This document shows, in pieces, positions 1 through 8,682 of a stretch of DNA of 64,000 nt (positions within the stretch are counted from its first letter, which is position 1; each line of letters starts with the position of its first letter). The notes below the pieces were generated by a model. It was not told the DNA's origin. It did no database searches and saw only the letters and a list, made by a program, of their open reading frames with translations. Both the position numbers and the translations under genes were made by a program. The stretch comes from Aquisalibacillus elongatus (GTDB taxonomy: Bacteria; Bacillota; Bacilli; Bacillales; Alkalibacillaceae), in assembly GCF_003843875.1 (NCBI RefSeq), contig NZ_RKRF01000007.1:62001-126000 (forward strand), read 5' to 3'.

Positions 1-189
1 CAACAAGCTCCGTACCAAACGGAGTACGTCGATGAGACGAACTACGCTGAATGGTTTGAACGTCAGCGTGAGACAAGTTACCCAATCAAATATCAACAGT
101 TGAAAGTCTCAGAAGCCTTATTAGAACATACACAAAAAACGTTTGTTAAACGCCCGATCTGGATGGACGAAGATCAGGACATGACGTAG
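1..189 (+). CDS. 3' end of an unidentified gene (partial)
   Basis: An open frame runs from the first base to a TAG stop at 187-189 and encodes about 62 residues ending in DEDQDMT. The window cuts off the start. The fragment is hydrophilic and has no motif I recognise. It ends 20 bases before the lipid kinase start, so the two are probably co-transcribed. No function is assigned. Confidence 0.6.
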   Translation, partial: QQAPYQTEYVDETNYAEWFERQRETSYPIKYQQLKVSEALLEHTQKTFVKRPIWMDEDQDMT

Positions 190-209
190 TATAAGGGGAA
201 TTGTGGAGC

Positions 210-1142
210 ATGAATGTGTTCATCATTAATCCAGTAGCTGGCAGTGGTAAAGGTGAGCAGGTGGTTCAAAACTATCTTGTTGAGCATCCTGAATTAAAAG
301 GATCCTTTAAAACGTATGTGACGGAGTACCCGGGTCATGCGAAAGAATTGGCAAGGCAGGTAGCCACGTTATATTCAGAATCTATTAAGCTACTAATTGT
401 TGTGGGTGGCGATGGGACCATGTATGAGGTGTTGAATGGCCTTAAAGATTTCAGTGGTATTCCTTTAGCCTTTATACCGGTTGGTTCTGGAAATGATTTT
501 GCAAGAGGGTGTGCGATGCCGCTTAAGCCCACCATCAATTTGCACGAGACGTTACATGATGTTTCATTACATCCTTACTGGGCTGGCAAATATAAAACGG
601 ATTTTAAACATGACCGACATGAGAAGTTATTTGCTTCTAGTTTGGGGTTTGGCTTTGATGCTGAAGTTGCATCTCTGGCCAATGAATCAAGAGCGAAAAA
701 GTGGTTAAACAAAGCTCGGTTAAAATATCTCGTTTACATTTATGGATTAATTTTGATGACGTTTAAGTTTAAACCAAAAAAATTAAAATTAATTTATGAT
801 GGCAAAGAGCGTGATCTGACGGGGATTTGGATGCTAACGGTGAGCAATCATCCTTATTTTGGTGGTGGCATGAAAATAGCACCTAATGCTACAATAAACA
901 AACAAACTTTTTACATAACGATTGTTCATCAAATTTCCAAATGGAAGCTTTTGTGCTTATTTTTAACTGTATTTTTCGGCAAACATCTACAGTTAAAAGA
1001 AGTTGAGACCTTCCAAGTAACTGACTTAGAATTGACGTCAGATCAAAAGCTGACTTATCATGCCGATGGCTTCACAGACTCCTGCTATCGGTGCCTCGTT
1101 CGTAAAGATCCAAATGCTAGATTAGTGAAGAGAAAATTGTAG
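210..1142 (+). CDS. ytlR: diacylglycerol kinase-family lipid kinase (YtlR-like)
   Basis: A soluble lipid or sphingosine kinase-like enzyme that would phosphorylate a lipid alcohol with ATP at the membrane face. The N-terminal catalytic domain begins with INPVAGSGKG, carries the nucleotide-binding GGDGT motif near residue 66 and continues with PVGSGNDFARG near residue 93, the signature order of the DAGK catalytic family. About 310 residues is the usual length. ATG 210 is preferred to an in-frame TTG at 201 because AAGGGGAA (193-200) lies only just before the TTG but 9 bases before the ATG. The true lipid substrate cannot be read from sequence. Confidence 0.88.
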   Translation: MNVFIINPVAGSGKGEQVVQNYLVEHPELKGSFKTYVTEYPGHAKELARQVATLYSESIKLLIVVGGDGTMYEVLNGLKDFSGIPLAFIPVGSGNDFARGCAMPLKPTINLHETLHDVSLHPYWAGKYKTDFKHDRHEKLFASSLGFGFDAEVASLANESRAKKWLNKARLKYLVYIYGLILMTFKFKPKKLKLIYDGKERDLTGIWMLTVSNHPYFGGGMKIAPNATINKQTFYITIVHQISKWKLLCLFLTVFFGKHLQLKEVETFQVTDLELTSDQKLTYHADGFTDSCYRCLVRKDPNARLVKRKL

Positions 1143-1247
1143 AAATTACGTTTGTCCCCTTGAAACGCTTTGGGGATATAGGTTAATCTAGTTGAGTCTT
1201 GTTTTAATCATGCGTTTTGCATCATGGACAAAAAGTAGGTGAGTGAA

Positions 1248-2039
1248 TTGGAACATGTACTTGGTTCCGAATGGTCCATATCTCCTGCAGGTGGTACAAC
1301 AGGAGAGGCCTTTTTAGCTGAAAAACAGAATGAAAAACTATTTTTAAAACGTAATTCTTCACCGTTTTTAGCCGTTTTATCAGCAGAAGGAATTGTTCCG
1401 AAGCTGGTTTGGACAAAGCGATTAGAAAATGGTGACGTCATTACCGCACAGAAATGGCTAGAAGGTCGAGTCCTTTCGAAAAACGAAATGAAAGAACAAA
1501 AGGTTGCTAAACTATTAAGTAAAATCCATCACTCATCTGAGATTTTACATTTATTCATGCGAATGGGTAAAAAACCTTTAGAACCAGCCAATTTACTTGT
1601 GCGTTTAATTAATCAATATAGAGGCAATCAGCGCGTTGACCAAGCATTGATTGCGCATGCGTTAGAGTTTTTACACAAGCATTTAGAGCAAGTGAAAACA
1701 CCTGAGAGAGTCGTTTGTCACTCAGACCTTAACCATGAAAACTGGTTGCAAGGTGAAGATGATCACTTATATTTAATCGATTGGGATCAGGCAGTCATTG
1801 CCGACCCAGCGTTAGATTTAAGTTTATTACTCTATCAGTACGTTCCGCGTGAGCAGTGGGATGAATGGCTCGAACAGTATGGAGTCACGCTGACACATAA
1901 TCTTCATATGCGGATTCAATGGTATATGATTGCTTTATCATTATCTTATTATATTTGGTATTTAGAGCAGGACCACGATGAGTACGCGATGAAATGGAAA
2001 GAACGTTTAATGGAACACAAAATGGCTATTTATTCATAA
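1248..2039 (+). CDS. ytmP: phosphotransferase-family kinase YtmP
   Basis: An aminoglycoside phosphotransferase/choline kinase-fold protein of the YtmP type, physiological substrate unknown. It has the kinase catalytic loop HSDLNHEN near residue 160 and the metal-binding IDWD motif about 20 residues later. GTG 1239 is an alternative start, but AGGTGAG (1237-1243) overlaps that codon and is correctly placed before TTG 1248, which gives an N-terminus EHVLGSEW like that of YtmP. It lies upstream of trmB, as in B. subtilis, and ends at a strong terminator. Confidence 0.82.
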   Translation: MEHVLGSEWSISPAGGTTGEAFLAEKQNEKLFLKRNSSPFLAVLSAEGIVPKLVWTKRLENGDVITAQKWLEGRVLSKNEMKEQKVAKLLSKIHHSSEILHLFMRMGKKPLEPANLLVRLINQYRGNQRVDQALIAHALEFLHKHLEQVKTPERVVCHSDLNHENWLQGEDDHLYLIDWDQAVIADPALDLSLLLYQYVPREQWDEWLEQYGVTLTHNLHMRIQWYMIALSLSYYIWYLEQDHDEYAMKWKERLMEHKMAIYS

Positions 2040-2048
2040 TTCATATCA

Positions 2049-2089
2049 ATCTATATCCAGAAGGTCGCTTTTGGATATAGATTTTTTTT
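2049..2089 (+). terminator. Rho-independent terminator after ytmP
   Basis: A perfect 11-bp inverted repeat, ATCTATATCCA (2049-2059) and TGGATATAGAT (2072-2082), is followed by a run of T. A TATAAT at 2092-2097 directly after it may be the -10 element of a trmB promoter. Confidence 0.85.
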
Positions 2090-2138
2090 AGTATAATAGC
2101 ATTTAATGAGATTAAATCAGACTAGGAGTGACGACATC

Positions 2139-2774
2139 ATGCGTCTAAGACATAAACCGTGGGCAGCGGATTTTATTAAAGAACATCAAGACTTGGTGAT
2201 CCCGGATCCATTTGAACAAAAAGGGAAGTGGCAGCAGCTTTTTCCTAAAGAACAGCCTTTGGGCCTTGAGATTGGGACAGGCAAGGGACAGTTTATCGCA
2301 TATATGGCAAGTCATAATCCCGATATGAATTTTATAGGAATTGAAAAAGCGGAAAGTATTATTGTGACAGCCATGCAAAAAGTGATGGATCAAGGAGTCA
2401 GCAATGCGCTTTTGGTGCATGAGAATGCTGAAGACTTACGAGATATGTTTGGTAAGAATGAAGTGGATACGATTTATTTAAATTTCTCCGATCCGTGGCC
2501 AAAAGTGAGGCACGAAAAGCGTCGGCTGACGTATCATAAGTTTTTGGAACAGTATCAGGACATTTTGAAAGAAGATGGAAAGCTCATTTTAAAAACGGAT
2601 AATCGATCATTTTTTGAGTATTCGTTAGTTAGTTTTTCTCAGTATGGGATGACGCTTGAGGATGTGACATTGGACCTGCATGCTTCAGGTGATGAGTCCA
2701 ATATCATGACCGAATATGAGGAGAAGTTTTCTAGTAAAGGTCAACCTATTTATCGTTGTATCGCAACTTTCTAA
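2139..2774 (+). CDS. trmB: tRNA (guanine-N7-)-methyltransferase TrmB
   Basis: TrmB uses S-adenosylmethionine to methylate N7 of G46 in the tRNA variable loop. The sequence shows motif I LEIGTGKGQF near residue 44 and the family hallmark FSDPWPK with downstream H-EKRRLT near residue 120. The open frame extends to ATG 2106, but TAGGAGTG (2123-2130) is 8 bases from ATG 2139, which gives the usual MRLRHKPWA start and about 211 residues. Confidence 0.95.
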   Translation: MRLRHKPWAADFIKEHQDLVIPDPFEQKGKWQQLFPKEQPLGLEIGTGKGQFIAYMASHNPDMNFIGIEKAESIIVTAMQKVMDQGVSNALLVHENAEDLRDMFGKNEVDTIYLNFSDPWPKVRHEKRRLTYHKFLEQYQDILKEDGKLILKTDNRSFFEYSLVSFSQYGMTLEDVTLDLHASGDESNIMTEYEEKFSSKGQPIYRCIATF

Positions 2775-2795
2775 TCATCAAAAGGGGGATGAACA

Positions 2796-3647
2796 ATGAA
2801 AACACTATCGATTGGACGAGCTAAATTAACATGGTTAAATGGCGGGGTCACTCACATGGATGGTGGCGCGATGTTCGGCGTAGTCCCGAAGCCGCTTTGG
2901 AGTAAAAAATACCCGCATAATGATCGTAATCAAATCGAATTACGCTGTGATTCGATTTTAGTACAGATCGATGGGAAGAACTTTTTGATTGATTCTGGAA
3001 TTGGTAAGGGTAAGTTGAATGATAAAAGTAAGCGGAATTTTGGTGTTTTTGAAGAATCGAAGGTCGATGAATCGTTGGAGACGCTTGGACTATCGGCGGA
3101 TGACATCGATGCGATGTTAATGACGCACTTACATTTCGACCACGCCAATGGACTGACAAAACCTGAAGGAGACGATCTAGTCAGTGCCTTTCCAAATGCG
3201 ACGATTTTTACGTCTCAGGTCGAGTGGGATGAAATGAGAGAACCTAACATTCGTTCTAAAAATACGTACTGGAAAGAAAACTGGGAACCTGTTCAGCATC
3301 AGGTAAAGACCTTTGACGAGTCGATAGAAATCGTACCTGGTTTAACGATGCATCATACGAGCGGCCATAGTGACGGCCATTCAGTCATTAAATTTGTGGA
3401 TGGAGATGAATCCTTTATCCATATGGCAGACTTGATGCCAACACATGCCCACCAGAATCCACTATGGGTCTTAGCGTATGATGACTATCCAGTGACAAGC
3501 GTGCAAGAGAAAAAAGCGTTGCAGGATGAAGCTTATGCTAAAAATAGTTGGTTTGTGTTTTATCATGACGCTTATTATAGAGCAGTTCAATTTAATGATG
3601 ATAAAGAAATTGAAAAATCTATTGAGCGCGAGCGTTATGAATATTGA
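2796..3647 (+). CDS. ytnP: metallo-beta-lactamase-fold hydrolase, YtnP lactonase family
   Basis: A cytoplasmic metallo-hydrolase. B. subtilis YtnP is described as a lactonase that degrades signalling lactones. The zinc ligands are visible as [10 protein letters not shown] near residue 110, HTSGHSDGH near residue 185, an Asp in HMADLMPTH and a late histidine in FYHDAYY. It follows trmB after a 21-base gap holding AAAGGGGGATG, so it is probably in the same transcript. The stop codon is followed within 2 bases by a 21-bp-period repeat array. Substrate is inferred from family only. Confidence 0.85.
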   Translation: MKTLSIGRAKLTWLNGGVTHMDGGAMFGVVPKPLWSKKYPHNDRNQIELRCDSILVQIDGKNFLIDSGIGKGKLNDKSKRNFGVFEESKVDESLETLGLSADDIDAMLMTHLHFDHANGLTKPEGDDLVSAFPNATIFTSQVEWDEMREPNIRSKNTYWKENWEPVQHQVKTFDESIEIVPGLTMHHTSGHSDGHSVIKFVDGDESFIHMADLMPTHAHQNPLWVLAYDDYPVTSVQEKKALQDEAYAKNSWFVFYHDAYYRAVQFNDDKEIEKSIERERYEY

Positions 3648-3649
3648 TG

Positions 3650-3765
3650 AGTGCTCAAAAGCGCGGTTTGAGTGCTCAAAACCTCGCCCTGAGTGCTCAA
3701 AAGTACGAATTTAGTGCTCAAAACGACCGTGAGAGTGCTCAAAACAGGTTAATTAGTGCTCAAAA
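3650..3765. repeat. 21-bp-period intergenic array A, core AGTGCTCAAAA, six copies
   Basis: The exact 11-mer AGTGCTCAAAA starts at 3650, 3671, 3692, 3713, 3734 and 3755, a strict 21-bp period. The 10-bp intervals are all different. The array begins 2 bases after the ytnP stop and ends 1 base before the terminator, so it would lie in the ytnP 3' UTR. The same core occurs in inverted orientation in the array at 19685-19779. Confidence 0.95.
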
Positions 3766-3766
3766 G

Positions 3767-3801
3767 AAAGTCCGATTGGTTAGATTCAATCGGACTTTTT
3801 A
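3767..3801 (+). terminator. terminator after ytnP and array A
   Basis: AAGTCCGATTG (from 3769) pairs with CAATCGGACTT (3788-3797) and is followed by T residues. Confidence 0.85.
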
Positions 3802-3832
3802 ATAGAAACTTAGAATTTAAAGGAGTAAGGAA

Positions 3833-4285
3833 ATGCCGATTATTAAGCATGAGCAATTCCTAGAAGCGCCTGTTGAAGTGTGTTTTGATCTTGCAAGAAA
3901 CGTAGACATACATACTCAAACGACTCCTAAGACAAACGAAAAGGCTGTCGGGGGCGTAACGGAAGGGTTGTTAGAACAGGGTGATATGGTGACTTGGGAA
4001 GCAACTCACCTTGGAGTTAGACAAAGATTAACTGCTAAAATTACTCATATGGAAAGGCCGACCATGTTTGTAGATTGTATGGTAAAAGGAGCTTTTCATT
4101 CCTTTACCCACACCCACCATTTCCAAGAAGTTAGTGGCGGCACTCTCATGATTGATAGATTTGAGTATAAATCACCTTTTGGTCTGGTTGGAGTGATGGC
4201 TGACAAATTGTTTTTGGAAAAGTACATGACTAATTTTATCATCTCTCGTGCAAGAGAATTAAAGAGGATTGCAGAGGGTTACTAA
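3833..4285 (+). CDS. SRPBCC-family (START-like) protein
   Basis: A 150-residue single-domain protein of the helix-grip SRPBCC/polyketide-cyclase-like type. The pattern is an N-terminal strand with FLEAPVEVCFDLARN, a central sheet with DMVTWEATHLG, a second half FHSFTHTHHF and a C-terminal helix. Such proteins bind hydrophobic ligands; no ligand can be named. RBS AAAGGAGTAAGG lies just before ATG 3833. It is a single gene flanked by terminators at the start of an accessory-looking block. Confidence 0.7.
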   Translation: MPIIKHEQFLEAPVEVCFDLARNVDIHTQTTPKTNEKAVGGVTEGLLEQGDMVTWEATHLGVRQRLTAKITHMERPTMFVDCMVKGAFHSFTHTHHFQEVSGGTLMIDRFEYKSPFGLVGVMADKLFLEKYMTNFIISRARELKRIAEGY

Positions 4286-4298
4286 AAAAATTCTAAAA

Positions 4299-4330
4299 AA
4301 TAAGGGCTAATAGCAAGATTAGCCCTTATT
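4299..4330. terminator. bidirectional terminator between convergent genes
   Basis: AATAAGGGCTAAT (4299-4311) and ATTAGCCCTTATT (4318-4330) form a perfect 13-bp stem with A/T flanks. It serves both the SRPBCC gene and the convergent serine hydrolase gene. Confidence 0.88.
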
Positions 4331-4336
4331 CACACT

Positions 4337-5362
4337 TTACTTATTTTCTATTATATTTTCTATTTCCTTAAGCATATCATATGCACCTTCAGATTTATTT
4401 GAGCAAACAATGATAGTAAGATCTTCACTTGGATAATGTACAGAACGATAATTCACTCCTGGATCATATCCCATCTGAATGCATTTCACAACACCCTGTT
4501 CATTTGATTGCATATACCCACCATAACCGTAAAAGATATCTTCTACAACATTTACTTGTGGAGTTAATAAGATACTAGTCATTTCATCTGACAATAGTTT
4601 GCCATTCATTAACATTTCCCAGAATTTCCCCATATTAGTTGCAGTAACATACGCACCGCCATCAGGCATACCTTTTGCTGGCAATGAAAAAATATTTGTT
4701 TTCCACGTACCATTTGGTTTTTCTATATACCCAATCGAAGCATTTTCAGGTAATTCATCCATTGAAAAATATCCTGAGTCATTCATGCCAGCTCTTTTAA
4801 ATATAATTTTTTCGATATATTCATCGAATTTCATCCCACTAATCTGTTCAATAACAAGTCCTAAGATAATATAACCAGTATTATTGTAGTTAAAAGGACT
4901 ACCTACTTTGTCTTGCATTTGTTCATACTGAAACATCGGCAAAAAGTCCTTTACAGAACGAACTCGATACATTGGCAAGGTTTCCCAAAGCTCTTCATAA
5001 TCATCCATTTCATCTTCATCAAAATAATCTGGAACGCCAGATGTGTGCGTTAGTAAATGATGAATAGTAATTTCCTCATCAAAATACGGAAAATCATAAT
5101 CTAAGCAGTTGATGATTTTCGTGTCAAATTTGATTTTTCCTTCTTCCACCAACTTACAAATTGCAACAGATGTAAAAATCTTGCTACCAGATGCAATTGA
5201 AAAGCGAGTGTGTGGTTGATTTTCGATTTTTTCCGAATGGATTGCATAGCCATAGCCCTCAGAAAACATTGTATTTCCACTCTTACGTACGTGTATACTC
5301 CCAGAAAATTGAAGTTCTTTTTGTTTTTTGAACAGACTGTTCCAACTCATTAGCTTATCCAC
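4337..5362 (-). CDS. serine hydrolase, beta-lactamase/class C PBP-like family
   Basis: A 341-residue protein of the beta-lactamase-related (class C, AmpH/esterase-like) fold. The active-site SxxK is SGSK in FSIASGSKIF near residue 58, and the YxN motif is YNN in FNYNNTGYI near residue 163. HLLTHTSGVPDYF near residue 105 is typical of the family. No signal peptide is seen, so it may act in the cytoplasm as an esterase or peptidase; antibiotic hydrolysis is not implied. GTG 5362 is preceded by AGGGGG at an 8-base spacing. Confidence 0.85.
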   Translation of the reverse strand: MDKLMSWNSLFKKQKELQFSGSIHVRKSGNTMFSEGYGYAIHSEKIENQPHTRFSIASGSKIFTSVAICKLVEEGKIKFDTKIINCLDYDFPYFDEEITIHHLLTHTSGVPDYFDEDEMDDYEELWETLPMYRVRSVKDFLPMFQYEQMQDKVGSPFNYNNTGYIILGLVIEQISGMKFDEYIEKIIFKRAGMNDSGYFSMDELPENASIGYIEKPNGTWKTNIFSLPAKGMPDGGAYVTATNMGKFWEMLMNGKLLSDEMTSILLTPQVNVVEDIFYGYGGYMQSNEQGVVKCIQMGYDPGVNYRSVHYPSEDLTIIVCSNKSEGAYDMLKEIENIIENK

Positions 5363-5545
5363 TTTTATTTCCCCCTGAATGTGTTATTACAAAAATAATT
5401 TAATGCATCTTATAAAACACATTCAATTAACCTCTTCACATTTGATAATGAATCATATAGCTCTCCTCCTTTGCTTTTATTAGTATAGCATTCAGAGAAA
5501 GTTTTTCAAATTTTTAAAAAACAATTCCATCTACATTTGCATAGT

Positions 5546-5698
5546 GTTTATGTGTACGATAGCTTAGCCAGAGGAGAGGCTATTACCGAAATATCAGATT
5601 TAAACCTTATAGCAATGTTCGATACCAAACATAGTTCCATTGAATTGACTGATTTAAAGAAACTTGCTGGTGAACTGTCTCAAAAGTATCATTCATAG
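5546..5698 (+). pseudogene. decayed fragment of a nucleotidyltransferase-domain gene
   Basis: A short frame without a start codon encodes VYVYDSLARGEA, then SDLNLIAMFDTK, and ends at a TAG at 696-698 of this kilobase. It resembles the N-terminal half of small nucleotidyltransferases, whose motif is GSxARGxxxxxSDxDL. Here the key Gly is Asp and the second catalytic Asp is Asn, and the C-terminal half is absent, so the remnant should be inactive. The frame stays open upstream to about 5510 with no start or RBS. Confidence 0.6.
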
Positions 5699-5740
5699 TA
5701 CGAGATGTTGTATAGCTGTAATTTGTAAGGAAGTTCAATG

Positions 5741-5774
5741 AAAAAAGGACTTAGAAAAACCTAAGTCCTTTTTT
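5741..5774. terminator. bidirectional terminator
   Basis: AAAAAAGGACTTAG (5741-5754) and CTAAGTCCTTTTTT (5761-5774) form a perfect stem with A and T runs on its two sides. It would stop the minus-strand tatA unit and anything entering from the left. Confidence 0.85.
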
Positions 5775-5841
5775 GTGATGTTAAGTGCAATATAATGTTT
5801 TGTACATTACAACGGAATCTATTAGAAAAAACTTCTTTTCA

Positions 5842-6024
5842 TTACTCTTTAGAATTCTCTTCTTGCTTCGGTTCTTCAATTAGATTGTTTGCCGATTTCT
5901 TAAATTCGGATAGAGTTTGGCCGATGGCTGACCCGATCTCGGGTAGTTTTTTCGGTCCGAATACGATCAGTGTGATCATGAGGATTAAGATTAACCCTGG
6001 GATGCCGATTGTGGAGATTCCCAT
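5842..6024 (-). CDS. tatA: twin-arginine translocase subunit TatA
   Basis: A 60-residue pore-forming Tat subunit. It has one N-terminal membrane helix ([16 protein letters not shown]), the hinge [10 protein letters not shown], an amphipathic helix and a short acidic tail. ATG 6024 is chosen because AAAGGAGG is 7 bases upstream; the frame extends six codons further without one. It follows the GMC dehydrogenase large-subunit gene by 19 bases, and the third gene of the unit carries a Tat signal, so this TatA is likely dedicated to that substrate. No tatC lies nearby. Confidence 0.92.
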   Translation of the reverse strand: MGISTIGIPGLILILMITLIVFGPKKLPEIGSAIGQTLSEFKKSANNLIEEPKQEENSKE

Positions 6025-6043
6025 TGAGGCTCCTCCTTTCAAG

Positions 6044-7786
6044 TTAGGTTAGCTTACTTTTACTTTTGCTTTTAACGAGTTGTCCGCCGCCTTGTTCTAG
6101 ATATTGTTGAATACCTTCTGCTGCGCGGTAAGCTAATGCGCCTACGGTACCGGTTGGGTTGTAGCCGCCGTTATGAACAAAGGCTGATGCGCCGACAACA
6201 AATAGACTTTCAGAGTCCCACATTTGCAAGTAATTGTTTACAGCAGACGTCTCAGCGTCAGCTCCCATAATGACGCCACCTGTGTTGTGAGTTGTCTGAT
6301 AAGGAACAATGTCGTAGTGGTCATCCATTTGATTTTTCTCGATGATATCGGCGCCCATTTCCTTCATAATCTCTCCGCAAACTTCTGTGATATGTTGATG
6401 AAGTTTACGGTCTTGTTCAGTAAAATCATACGTTAAACGTAATAATGAGTTTCCGTAAAAATCTTTATATGTTGGGTCTAAATCCATGAAATTTTCACGA
6501 TGTGGAATGGATGCCCCTTGTGCGACAACGCTTAACGTTCGATTGTGATAATTTAACGATTGTTTTTTGAATTCAGGCCCCCATGATGGTGTGCCACTAG
6601 GTGTTAAGTTTGAACCGATTGGTCTTCTGCCGGTTTGCGTAATAGAGATGGATCCACCATGAATGAAATCAAGGTCACTGTGGTCAAAATTATCTCCGTT
6701 ATAATCATCTACTGTTGCCCCTAATGAACCTGCTCCCATGTAGGTGTTAAACTTTTGGTCTTCAAAAAATCCTGCCGCACCAGGTAAAATTTGATAGCAA
6801 TAGTTTTTACCAACGACCCCTTGTCCATTTTCTGGGTTGTAAGGTTGACCAATGTTGGATTGTAATAGAAGACGCGTGTTATTTAGGACATAACTTGTTA
6901 AGACGACCACATCAGCCGGTTGGATAAACTCTTCACCTGAAACTGTATCAACAAAACGAACGCCAGTTGCTTTACCGCCTTCTTGAATGACTTCAACGAC
7001 TTCTGAATGTGTTTTCATATCGAATTTTCCTGTTTGTTGAGCGGTTGGAATAACTGTAACATTTGGTGAAGACTTAGCGCCATATTCACATCCAAATCGC
7101 TCGCAGAACCCACAATATTGACATTGCGCAATCGTTTGACCATCTGGATTTTCGTAGTTTTCCGAAAGGTTCGCTGAAGGCATTTGAATAGGGTTAAGTC
7201 CCATATTGCTTGTCGCATTCTTAAATTTATCTAAGATTGGTGTACTTTTCATTGGTGGTGTGGGGTACTCATTACTTCTTGGTGCTCCTTTAGGATTGTC
7301 TTCACCACTAATCCCTGCGACTAATTCGAATTGATAAAAGTAGGGTTCTAACTCTTCATAACTAATTCCCCAGTCTTGATAAGTATACTCATCGCCTAAT
7401 TTACCTGAACCGTACTTCTCATCAGTCATGGATTTAATTTGAAGGTCATAAGGCAAAAAGCGCCAAGTTTGACCGTTCCAGTGAACGCCGGCCCCACCAA
7501 CACCTGAACCTGGTAAGAAAGAACCTAAACGTCGCATAGGTAATGCGCGTTCGTCCCGATTGTTTCTAAATGTGATTGTTTCTTTTGAAACATCTTGCAT
7601 TAAATCGTGGTGAATATCATAACGATACTCGTCATGAATCATTTGAAAATCTTTGGTTGAACGGTCTTCACCGCGTTCAAGTCCAACAACATTATAGCCG
7701 GCTTTAGTTAGTTCAGCTGCGATAATACCGCCTGTCCATCCGACTCCGACCGTGACAACATCGGTTTTCTCTAGACGTGTAGCCAT
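6044..7786 (-). CDS. GMC-family oxidoreductase, gluconate 2-dehydrogenase-like large subunit
   Basis: A 580-residue FAD-dependent dehydrogenase. The FAD-binding segment near residue 12 reads [14 protein letters not shown] with an Glu in LERG at the end of the second strand. The C-terminal GMC signature [26 protein letters not shown] region is present, cited here as HNGGYNPTG. Four cysteines cluster in [13 protein letters not shown] near residue 223, suggesting a metal or Fe-S site as in related dehydrogenases. It has no signal of its own and would ride out with the Tat-signal-bearing small subunit encoded just upstream. TAAGGAGGATG precedes ATG 7786. Confidence 0.85.
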   Translation of the reverse strand: MATRLEKTDVVTVGVGWTGGIIAAELTKAGYNVVGLERGEDRSTKDFQMIHDEYRYDIHHDLMQDVSKETITFRNNRDERALPMRRLGSFLPGSGVGGAGVHWNGQTWRFLPYDLQIKSMTDEKYGSGKLGDEYTYQDWGISYEELEPYFYQFELVAGISGEDNPKGAPRSNEYPTPPMKSTPILDKFKNATSNMGLNPIQMPSANLSENYENPDGQTIAQCQYCGFCERFGCEYGAKSSPNVTVIPTAQQTGKFDMKTHSEVVEVIQEGGKATGVRFVDTVSGEEFIQPADVVVLTSYVLNNTRLLLQSNIGQPYNPENGQGVVGKNYCYQILPGAAGFFEDQKFNTYMGAGSLGATVDDYNGDNFDHSDLDFIHGGSISITQTGRRPIGSNLTPSGTPSWGPEFKKQSLNYHNRTLSVVAQGASIPHRENFMDLDPTYKDFYGNSLLRLTYDFTEQDRKLHQHITEVCGEIMKEMGADIIEKNQMDDHYDIVPYQTTHNTGGVIMGADAETSAVNNYLQMWDSESLFVVGASAFVHNGGYNPTGTVGALAYRAAEGIQQYLEQGGGQLVKSKSKSKLT

Positions 7787-7798
7787 ATTGCATCCTCC

Positions 7799-8566
7799 TT
7801 AATGTAGGTGATCGTAAAGTGCTCGTGGTTCCATTTCGACGAACTCCTCAGAGCCAATTTCATCCATATAACTCATTTGAGAGCCAGGGAATTCTTTCAT
7901 TCTCCAACCTTCCATATTCGTGTTTCCACCATATAATGGGTCTGCAAAAGCACCTGCGAGCGTTGATTCTCTTAGCATCCCAAAAAAATCAGAAGCTTTA
8001 ACTCCACGAAGTTTCACCTCATCGTTTTGGAATTTAGTTAAAATTTCATCTTGTTGTTCTTGATCGAGATTTACAAAAGAATCGTCATGGGAATTTTGAG
8101 CTTCTTGTTCCATGACTCTTAACCCTTCTTTAAAAATCTGTTTTCGTTTTAGACGGCTTTGAAATCCTTGATACGGAGTTCCTTCGTGAAAAGGTCCATT
8201 CATGTATAAACGATCATTATTTCCATATTCACCTGCTAATTCGTGGTCAATAAAGTATGGAACTCCAAGTTTAATAGCACCCGGACCATTGTCATCTTCA
8301 GGAAAAATGCGTTCAGTGGCTGCACTTAAACGTTGAAATTCTTCCTGGTTTTTAAAGAATTTTAAAGCTCGATTGAAATTCGGGCCGCCCTGATTACCCT
8401 GATCCGTTTGTTCACCTTGGGTTTGATTTTGCGTATCTTCATCAACCTGCCAACCAATTACAGAACCTAAGATCCCACCCCCAACTAAACCTCCGGCGAA
8501 GTAACCGCTGTTTTTCAGAAATTGTCGCCGGGATTCATCAGTTTTGTGTTTTTCTTCATCTGCCAT
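7799..8566 (-). CDS. gluconate 2-dehydrogenase subunit 3-family protein with Tat signal
   Basis: A 255-residue partner subunit for the GMC dehydrogenase downstream (12-base gap). The N-terminus holds a twin-arginine motif, SRRQFLKNS near residue 12, then a Gly-rich hydrophobic stretch (FAGGLVGGGILGSVIG), the hallmark of a Tat signal. A Q/G/N-rich linker leads to the subunit-3 domain. It should guide the folded FAD subunit through the Tat pore. It is first in the unit subunit 3 - large subunit - tatA. The cytochrome c subunit of classical gluconate dehydrogenase is missing, so the electron acceptor is unknown. Confidence 0.83.
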   Translation of the reverse strand: MADEEKHKTDESRRQFLKNSGYFAGGLVGGGILGSVIGWQVDEDTQNQTQGEQTDQGNQGGPNFNRALKFFKNQEEFQRLSAATERIFPEDDNGPGAIKLGVPYFIDHELAGEYGNNDRLYMNGPFHEGTPYQGFQSRLKRKQIFKEGLRVMEQEAQNSHDDSFVNLDQEQQDEILTKFQNDEVKLRGVKASDFFGMLRESTLAGAFADPLYGGNTNMEGWRMKEFPGSQMSYMDEIGSEEFVEMEPRALYDHLH

Positions 8567-8626
8567 AATCTATACCTCCTTTTGGTAACGTGAATTTATT
8601 TTTACCGAAAATGGTTAATTTATGTA

Positions 8627-8668
8627 ATAAAAAAAGAACTAACCAAGTGTAAAACTTGATTAGTTCTT
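8627..8668 (-). terminator. terminator of the small PepSY-like gene
   Basis: Read on the minus strand, AAGAACTAATCAAGT pairs with ACTTGGTTAGTTCTT with one G-T mismatch, followed by seven T. It isolates the gene at 8683-8991 from the Tat cassette. Confidence 0.8.
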
Positions 8669-8682
8669 AAAAGTAATTAAGT

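Larger units (their letters stand above)
5363..5841. other. 479-bp gene-poor spacer
   Basis: Apart from the nucleotidyltransferase remnant and the terminator at 5741-5774 I see no intact gene here. The stretch separates two minus-strand units and looks like decaying or inserted DNA. Confidence 0.5.

Noticed and set aside
1151..1182. Possible terminator TCCCC...GGGGA after ytlR
   Set aside because: The stem is only 5 bp with a 12-base loop and has no T run.
3526..3714. Open frame with ECSKARF-like heptads over array A
   Set aside because: The heptads are the trivial translation of a 21-bp repeat; the frame starts inside ytnP in another phase and has no RBS of its own.
3650..3765. CRISPR array
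   Set aside because: Repeats of 11 bp and spacers of 10 bp are far below CRISPR size, and no cas gene is present in the window.
4337..5362. Antibiotic beta-lactamase
   Set aside because: It has the SxxK and YxN motifs of the fold but no signal peptide and no clear resemblance to resistance enzymes; a general serine hydrolase is the safer call.
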